Below are positions 1 through 5,400 of a stretch of DNA of 8,072 nucleotides, one piece after another; the first letter of the stretch is position 1, and each line of letters opens with the position of its first letter. The stretch covers positions 1 to 8,072 of the forward strand of contig JAGMCJ010000210.1 of assembly GCA_023129265.1 (NCBI GenBank), given 5' to 3'. The position numbers were made by a program, and so were the translations under genes. Source of the stretch: Thermoplasmata archaeon (GTDB taxonomy: Archaea; Thermoplasmatota; Thermoplasmata; RBG-16-68-12; JAGMCJ01). The notes below the pieces were generated by a model. The model did no database searches and was not told where the DNA came from. It worked only from the letters and a program-made list of their open reading frames with translations.

Positions 1-399
1 ACCGCAGGTCACGAAGACCATGTCGGAACCGTGCAGGAACTTCCTGATGTCCTCCTCGTTCTCGCGCGCCGCTTCCTCTCCGATCTGTGGCAGGGCGCCC
101 GCTCCCAGACCCTTGGTCACCCTCCTGCCCAGGAGGATCTTCTTGGGCGCGGGGGTAGCCAGAAGATGCTGAGCGTCGGTGTTCGCCGCGAATAGCTCCG
201 CACCGGTTATCCCTTCTTCCATCATTCGAGCAATGGTGTTACAGCCACTGCCCCCGCAACCGAATATCCTCACCTTCGTCTTCATCTGGGCGAGAAGCGA
301 TTCGAGTTCCGTGTCGGCTCTCATATCCTCATTGATCGCTGGCGCGGTGCTCACAGGCTTGTCATCTCTTGAAAGTGCTTCCTCTAACAGGGTATTCAT
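1..399 (-). CDS. ftsZ: Cell division protein FtsZ, N-terminal part (runs off the window)
   Basis: Tubulin-like GTPase that assembles the cytokinetic ring at mid-cell. The 133 visible codons run from ATG at 399 to the window edge. A charged, poorly conserved N-terminal tail of about 40 residues (MNTLLEEALSRDDKP...) precedes the GTPase core. The core starts with VRIFGCGGSGCNTI, the first nucleotide-binding loop, followed by ELFAANTDAQHL, the NTDAQHL element typical of FtsZ, and then TKGLGAGALPQIGEEAARE, also highly typical. The last residues, MVFVTCG, lead into the GGGTG tubulin signature, which lies outside the window. The start is supported by AGGAGGT seven bases upstream and by a TATA-like box further up. 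Archaea often carry two FtsZ paralogues; which one this is cannot be decided from the N-terminus. CetZ is unlikely because NTDAQHL is FtsZ-like. The family assignment is secure. Confidence 0.96.
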   Translation of the reverse strand, partial: MNTLLEEALSRDDKPVSTAPAINEDMRADTELESLLAQMKTKVRIFGCGGSGCNTIARMMEEGITGAELFAANTDAQHLLATPAPKKILLGRRVTKGLGAGALPQIGEEAARENEEDIRKFLHGSDMVFVTCG

Positions 400-405
400 T
401 CTCAG

Positions 406-412
406 ACCTCCT
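406..412 (-). promoter_or_regulatory. Strong Shine-Dalgarno site of ftsZ
   Basis: On the minus strand AGGAGGT lies seven bases before the ATG at 399 and matches the archaeal 16S anti-Shine-Dalgarno. It fixes the ftsZ start and contrasts with the HD gene next door, which has none. Confidence 0.85.
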
Positions 413-413
413 G

Positions 414-442
414 AATTTGTGAGGAATCCCATCCCACAAATT
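414..442. promoter_or_regulatory. Inverted repeat in the ftsZ leader/start region
   Basis: Perfect 8-bp arms AATTTGTG (414-421) and CACAAATT (435-442) are separated by 13 bases. The repeat lies between the TATA-like box at 461-470 and the Shine-Dalgarno site at 406-412. It therefore covers the expected transcription start (near 440) and most of the leader. It could be an operator for a dimeric regulator, or an RNA hairpin ending just before the ribosome-binding site. The symmetry is read directly from the sequence; the function is inferred. Confidence 0.5.
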
Positions 443-460
443 GGGGGCTAATGAGATTCC

Positions 461-470
461 GAATATTTAG
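461..470 (-). promoter_or_regulatory. Predicted TATA box of ftsZ
   Basis: CTAAATATTC on the minus strand resembles the archaeal TATA box. Its centre near 466 predicts a start near 440 and a leader of about 40 bases, consistent with a Shine-Dalgarno-led gene. It lies only about 45 bases beyond the end of the HD gene, so ftsZ can be transcribed independently of it. Confidence 0.55.
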
Positions 471-513
471 AGATATTGGGGCTGCATGGACGGTGCGTCG
501 CGCCTTGCCCGGG

Positions 514-1815
514 TCAACCGAAGATGACCTTCGATGCCGACTTGCCCACTGCTTCCTTGTGCTTCGGATCGCACGACACGAGGAGGACCCAATCCGAGAC
601 CTCCCTCCTTTGAAGCGTCCTGCTGAGACCGCTCATCCGCTTCAGAGACCTTACCTTCTTCCCGTCCAGAATCCTGACATCGAGCTGGTTCATCCTCGGC
701 TCGGTGATGAGGAGCTCAGGGCGCGGCATGTCCAAGATTATCTCCCCGCGCTTGGCGTTGGAGCGATCGGCGATGGAATCCTCGACCGCCCGTCTTCGCT
801 TGAAGTCCGTGAGCGTCGACAGGACCTCCCGCTTGTCGGCGTCGAGCTCCTTCTCCTCCAGAACGTAGGCCTTCTTGAAGAGCTTCCTGTACTTAATCCT
901 CATCGCCATGTCCCGCTGCAGTCCGCCCTCGGATATCAGCCAGGACATCAGCTCCGAGTCCACCATCCTCTGTATGCTGCCGTAGTCCGGTTCGGCGGCC
1001 CGCTCAACCCCCCTGGCGAGCATGAGCTCCGCGACCCTGACCGTCTTGTGGAAGTAGACCGAGGAGTACATCAGTGCGCGCGCGACGAACATGCCCTCCA
1101 CCGAGCTCATCCCCTTCTTGTCCATGACTATGTTGTTGTCGTGGATTTGGATTGTCTGTATGAGGCGGTCGACGTCTATCACCCCGTGCGCCACGCCGGT
1201 GTAGTGAGAATCCCGCAGGAGGTAGTCGATCTGGTCGACATCGATGGGGCCGTGAATCATCTGCGAGAGATACCTTCTTTCGTCCGATGTTTTCTGCCCG
1301 CCAAAGTCCGTGAGCCTGGAGAAACCCGATTCCCTTGACCCCATCACGATGTCGGAGACCAGCTTCGGATCGAGCCCGTGCTTCTCGAGGACCTCCGGAA
1401 CGGACGGGATGTCGTCGAACTGCTCCTTCTCCGGTTCGGAGATCATCTCCTCCTCTCCGCGTATCACCTTCTTCGCCAGCAACATGTGGTCCAGTCCGCT
1501 CAGCTCGGAGATGTAGTACTCCAGCATGTGCGAGAAGGGGCCGTGGCCGATATCGTGCAGGAGCGCGGCGGCCGAGACGGAGAGCCTCTCCTCCTCTGGC
1601 AGGTCGAGAATCTCGCTCATCCTCTGTGCCAGATGGCAGCACCCCAGCGAGTGCTCGATCCTGGTGTGGTTCGCGCCCGGGAAGACCAGGTAGGTGAGTC
1701 CGAGCTGCCTTATGCCGTTCAGCCTCTGCATCTCCAGAGTCTCCATGAGGTCCAGGAACGGTCTTTCGAACCTCATGCTGCCGAAGATGGTGTCCTGAAT
1801 GATCTTGAAATCCAT
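514..1815 (-). CDS. HD-domain phosphohydrolase, COG1078/SAMHD1-like family
   Basis: A 433-residue protein of the HD metal-dependent phosphohydrolase superfamily, in the branch containing dNTP triphosphohydrolases and SAMHD1. Numbering from ATG 1815, the first metal histidine is H55 in RIEHSLG, the HD pair is H87-D88 in LLHDIGHGPFSH, and the last metal aspartate is D194 in IDVDQIDYLLRDSHYTGV. This last block aligns with the SAMHD1 block holding its catalytic D311. The full H...HD...D set is present, so the enzyme should be active. The N-terminus (MDFKIIQDTIFGSMRFERPFLDLMETLEMQRLNGIRQLG) is typical of COG1078. The C-terminal ~200 residues are less conserved and charged. The frame stays open to TTG 1833, but ATG 1815 is preferred: it has no Shine-Dalgarno site and lies 25 bases downstream of a TATA-like box, so the mRNA is probably leaderless. 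The true substrate (dNTP or another phosphoester) is not visible from sequence. Confidence 0.92.
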   Translation of the reverse strand: MDFKIIQDTIFGSMRFERPFLDLMETLEMQRLNGIRQLGLTYLVFPGANHTRIEHSLGCCHLAQRMSEILDLPEEERLSVSAAALLHDIGHGPFSHMLEYYISELSGLDHMLLAKKVIRGEEEMISEPEKEQFDDIPSVPEVLEKHGLDPKLVSDIVMGSRESGFSRLTDFGGQKTSDERRYLSQMIHGPIDVDQIDYLLRDSHYTGVAHGVIDVDRLIQTIQIHDNNIVMDKKGMSSVEGMFVARALMYSSVYFHKTVRVAELMLARGVERAAEPDYGSIQRMVDSELMSWLISEGGLQRDMAMRIKYRKLFKKAYVLEEKELDADKREVLSTLTDFKRRRAVEDSIADRSNAKRGEIILDMPRPELLITEPRMNQLDVRILDGKKVRSLKRMSGLSRTLQRREVSDWVLLVSCDPKHKEAVGKSASKVIFG

Positions 1816-1836
1816 CGGTGAGCCATCGGGCAATGC

Positions 1837-1844
1837 ATATTAAT
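1837..1844 (-). promoter_or_regulatory. Predicted TATA box of the HD gene
   Basis: ATTAATAT on the minus strand is centred about 25 bases upstream of the ATG at 1815. That is the normal TATA-to-start distance in archaea, so transcription probably begins at or next to the start codon. The absence of a Shine-Dalgarno motif supports this. Confidence 0.6.
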
Positions 1845-1959
1845 CACTTGTCGATGGGTGAAGGTGTTGGTCTGGGTCTGCTGGATGCACTCATATTGGT
1901 GGCTAATAGGAGGCTGGAAGTGGGATGGGAGTGGAGCGGGACTTCCATTTTGGCGGAAA

Positions 1960-2014
1960 CGGAGCTAGAACGGAGCTATATCGGAGCAATGACGGAGCTA
2001 TAGCGGAGGAATGC
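1960..2014. repeat. Five tandem 11-bp repeats, consensus CGGAGCTATAN
   Basis: CGGAG recurs at 1960, 1971, 1982, 1993 and 2004, an exact 11-base period over five units. Units read CGGAGCTAGAA, CGGAGCTATAT, CGGAGCAATGA, CGGAGCTATAG and CGGAGGAATGC. Eleven is not a multiple of three, so the array is not a coding repeat, but it is close to one helical turn and would put each unit on the same DNA face. It sits 42 bases past the stop of the small ORF and about 115 bases upstream of the HD gene TATA box. The rest of the spacer 1845-2055 is purine-rich on the plus strand (GGAG/GGGAG words) with no gene I can support. Confidence 0.75.
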
Positions 2015-2055
2015 CTTCTTTGTAGAATAGGAGCGGATTCGGAGTGGGAAAGCAT

Positions 2056-2307
2056 CTATCTAAAAGCCTCCTTCGAGAGACCAAGCTGCACTCTCAGTCC
2101 GAGCCCTTCCAAGGTTGCGGGTAGCCCGAGGTCAGAGATGTTCTCAATAGTGATAACATCCTCAGTACCGCCCAGCCTGAGGACGAAGTCGTAGGGAGCG
2201 TCCTCGAAGGTCAGGGCGATCTCGAACGCATCCGTGAGCGGGCACTCAAACAAATGTCCTATTTCATTATCATCCGCGACACACGTCAAAGAAAACGAAG
2301 AAATCAT
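2056..2307 (-). CDS. Small acidic hypothetical protein
   Basis: An 83-residue frame starting at ATG 2307. I do not recognise the family. The product is acidic (for example CVADDNEIGHLFECPL and TFEDAPYDFVLRLGG), with alternating hydrophobic residues suggesting a small mostly-beta soluble domain; there is no signal peptide or membrane segment. From about codon 25 onward codon use is rich in C/G third positions like the flanking genes, which argues for real coding. The first ~25 codons are AT-richer, and there is no clear Shine-Dalgarno or TATA element, so the start is uncertain. The same frame is open upstream of the ATG to a stop at 2347-2349 without another good start. It could be a complete small gene or the 3' remnant of a longer one. 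Confidence 0.5.
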   Translation of the reverse strand: MISSFSLTCVADDNEIGHLFECPLTDAFEIALTFEDAPYDFVLRLGGTEDVITIENISDLGLPATLEGLGLRVQLGLSKEAFR

Positions 2308-2419
2308 AGCGAAGAAATCTTCAAGAGATAGGCATGTACTCTTTGACTAGGACAAGAATGTGTACATAGGTAAGGGGGATAATGCCTTCGGGTTTCTGTT
2401 TGCGCCAACCCAGCATTGC

Positions 2420-5400
2420 CTACTTATCTTTCGACTCGAACGACCTCGCCTTCAGCAATCTGAGGACGATAACGAGAATGCCCGTCACCAAGATAGCTAT
2501 GTCTACTGCTGTCCCGACTCCAGCTGCCGGCGGTATTGATAAGTGTCCGGTGAAGAGGGACACGATTCCTGTCACCACCTCGGCAAGAACGAACGGCATC
2601 GAGGTTAAGACGAAAGCCTTGAACACACCTGCTTTGCTGGGGTCACCCTTCCAAGGCCTGCGCCTTGATGACCACAGTCCGATGAGGGCGAGGACGAGGG
2701 CAAAGATCGCAGCTACAAGGGGTTTCTGATTTTGACCAGCCGTCAAGGGTGGTGGTTCCATGCCAATGTCGACCTGAAGGGTCCTCTCGGGTTCGAGGTT
2801 ATCGAGGCAGTCTAGGGACTGATAGAGGATCGTGTGTCCTCCCTCAGGAAGGGTGAAGGCACTCGTGTATGGAGACCATGCCCCTCCATCAATGCGAAAC
2901 TCAGTTCTGAGGACTCCGCTGCCCTCGTCCACCGCTTCCAGGGTGAAAACGGTATTGACATCATAGGGTCCCGCACTTGAAGTAATGATCGTGACGGGCG
3001 GTGTGTTGTCGACTATCAGAGTGAGGTTGTGGATTTGCTCCTGATTTCCTAGCAGGTCCGTAGAGCGGTATTCGATGTGCCTCGGGTTGTCCTGACCTGT
3101 GAGATGAACAGAGGTTTGGTATGTGGCCCAGGGGGTCCAGCTACCGTCCCAGATACGGAAGGAGATGGAGTTCGAGCCGACATCATCATCTGCGGCCTGC
3201 AGGGTTAGCGGCGTGGATGATGTAACGAAGTTCCCGCCCCCGAGGTACTTTGGTTCGCCAATCGAGATCACTGTAGTCGGGGGTGCGTTATCGAGAAAGA
3301 CCTCGAGAGTCTTAACCACTTCGAGGTTGCCTATGAAGTCCCTAGAACGGTACTCAATGATTCTTTGACCTTCTTCCCCTTCCAGGTTGAAATGCAAAAG
3401 ATATGGAAACCATGCGGCGCCATCTATGCGGTACTCCATAGATTCCAGTCCAACAGGGACCCCACCCCCATCCACCGATGACAGAGAAATCTCCGTGGTT
3501 GAGGTGACATAGAGCTCGACGGCCTGATGTTTCGGGTTACCGACGAAGATGGATGTCGTAGGCGGTGTGTTGTCGACGGTGAGGGATGTGTTGGAGACCG
3601 CCATGTTTCCCAGGAGATCCGACGCCCTGCATTCGAGAAAGTGCATTCCCTCCGCTGACAGGGTGAGTGGAGAGGAGTAGACGGACCATGAAGACCATGA
3701 GCCGAACCAGACACGGTACTCGATACTGTCTAGTCCAACAGGCATGACCCCTCCGTCCGCGGCCTCGATGTCTATCGGTGTGCTCGAGGCAATCCAATTC
3801 TCAGTCGATACGTACGATGGTGAGCCTATCGAGACACTCAGGTCTGGTGGTGTGTCATCGACGATGAGGACAGTTGCAGTGACATTTTCTAAGTTCCCCC
3901 CGAGACCCTCGCTGAACCATTCAAGGTAGTGAGCTCGTTCACCTGCGAGCGTGAAGGTTCCTGTAGCGGTGTAGTTGATCCATGTGGTATTGTCAATGCG
4001 GAACATGGTGCGGAGGATTCCCGAACCACTCTGGTCAAGGATAGAGAAGTCGAGCGGGGTCGAAGATGTGACAGAGGTCATGACGGTGGTGTGGTTCGGT
4101 TGTCCGATAACAAGTGAAGTGACTGGAGCAGGGAGCACGCTGATATGCTTCGTGGCGTTATTCGTGAGGGCGTCCGTGTCCCTCACCTCCAGGCATATGG
4201 TATGGGTCCCTAAGGAAGCATACTGATGCGAGGCCGTCTTTTCAGCAGACCAGGAGGTATCCCAGGTACCATCATCCTCCCAGTCCCATCGGACCTCCAA
4301 GTCCGTGATAGAATCCTCCAGATCCCACGAAGAAGAAGCGTCCACGTGGAAGACAGTTGTGATGCTGCCAGATGTGGGTAGAACGTCAAATGATGCTGTG
4401 GGCGGTGTGTTCTCCACTGAGACCTGCTTTCTGGTCCGGTCAGTCGCTCCATAAGTATCCCTTACTTCGAGATGGATGGTATACTTTCCAGGGCGGGCAT
4501 ACTGATGCTGTGCTATCTTTACGGTGGACCATGTGGTGTCCCACACGCCATCATCCTCCCAATCCCAGCGGACCTCCAGGTTTGTGACGGAATCCTCAAG
4601 GTCCGCGGACGAGGAGGCATCGACCTCGAAGATAGTACTGACATTGCCTTGAAGTGGTATGATGGTGAAGTCCGCCAGAGGAGGAGTATTCTCCACCGAA
4701 ACCTCCCCTGTGGTCTGGTCAGCCGCTCCCTGAGTATCCTTGACCTCGAGGCGGATTGTGTAGTTTCCAGGGTCGGCGTATTGATGTTGTGCCGTCTTCA
4801 CTGTGGACCAGGAGGTATCCCAGGTCCCATCATCCTCCCAGTCCCATCGGACCTCCAAGTCCGTGATAGAATCCTCCAGATCCCACGAAGAAGAAGCGTC
4901 CACTGCAAAGACTGTGGTCACGTTTCCCGTGGAGGGAGATAAGGTGAATGAAGCCATGGGAGGAATATTGCTGGGCTCTGTCAAAGGATAGTTGTCTCGG
5001 CTATCGGCGTCTATAATGTATGGGGTGTCTCCTATTCTATCCGGGTCAGGGCAGATATCCTGATTTGGCCCGCTGCACTCATCGATGCCAGTATAGTCGG
5101 ACCAGTAATTGCCACCACTAGGATAGCCATCATCCCAGGAGTTCTCATTTCCCCTATTATCAAAGGCCTGCATCACATTGTCGATGAAGTTGTTGTGATG
5201 TAGGAGAATGCCGGTGGAGGACCAGAGAAAGCTTCCATAGTCGTTGTTGGAGATGCTGTTGTTAGTGACTATGCCGTTGGTGGATACATGGAAATAGACA
5301 CCGTACTCATTGTTCGAGACACTGTTTCCAACCACTGTGTCGTCAGTGGAGTATTCCAGACGAATGCCATCGTAGGTATTCGAGGAAACGTCGTTGCTCA

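Noticed and set aside
451..1338. Long plus-strand open frame opposite the HD gene
   Set aside because: It is the antisense shadow of a well-supported enzyme gene with complete HD motifs; the translation is rich in R, H, L and P and has no recognisable domain.
1004..1642. Second minus-strand open frame inside the HD gene
   Set aside because: It lies in another frame of the same strand as the HD gene and gives an arginine/glycine-rich translation typical of a GC-rich shadow frame.
1818..2194. Short plus-strand frames across the 11-bp repeat array
   Set aside because: The repeat period is not a multiple of three, so repeats would not keep frame, and the frames overlap the small minus-strand ORF and the HD promoter.
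2347..2371. Read-through of an in-frame TAG (pyrrolysine) joining MYTFLS to the small ORF
   Set aside because: There is no Shine-Dalgarno site before that ATG, no promoter, and no pyrrolysine machinery visible; an ordinary stop is simpler.
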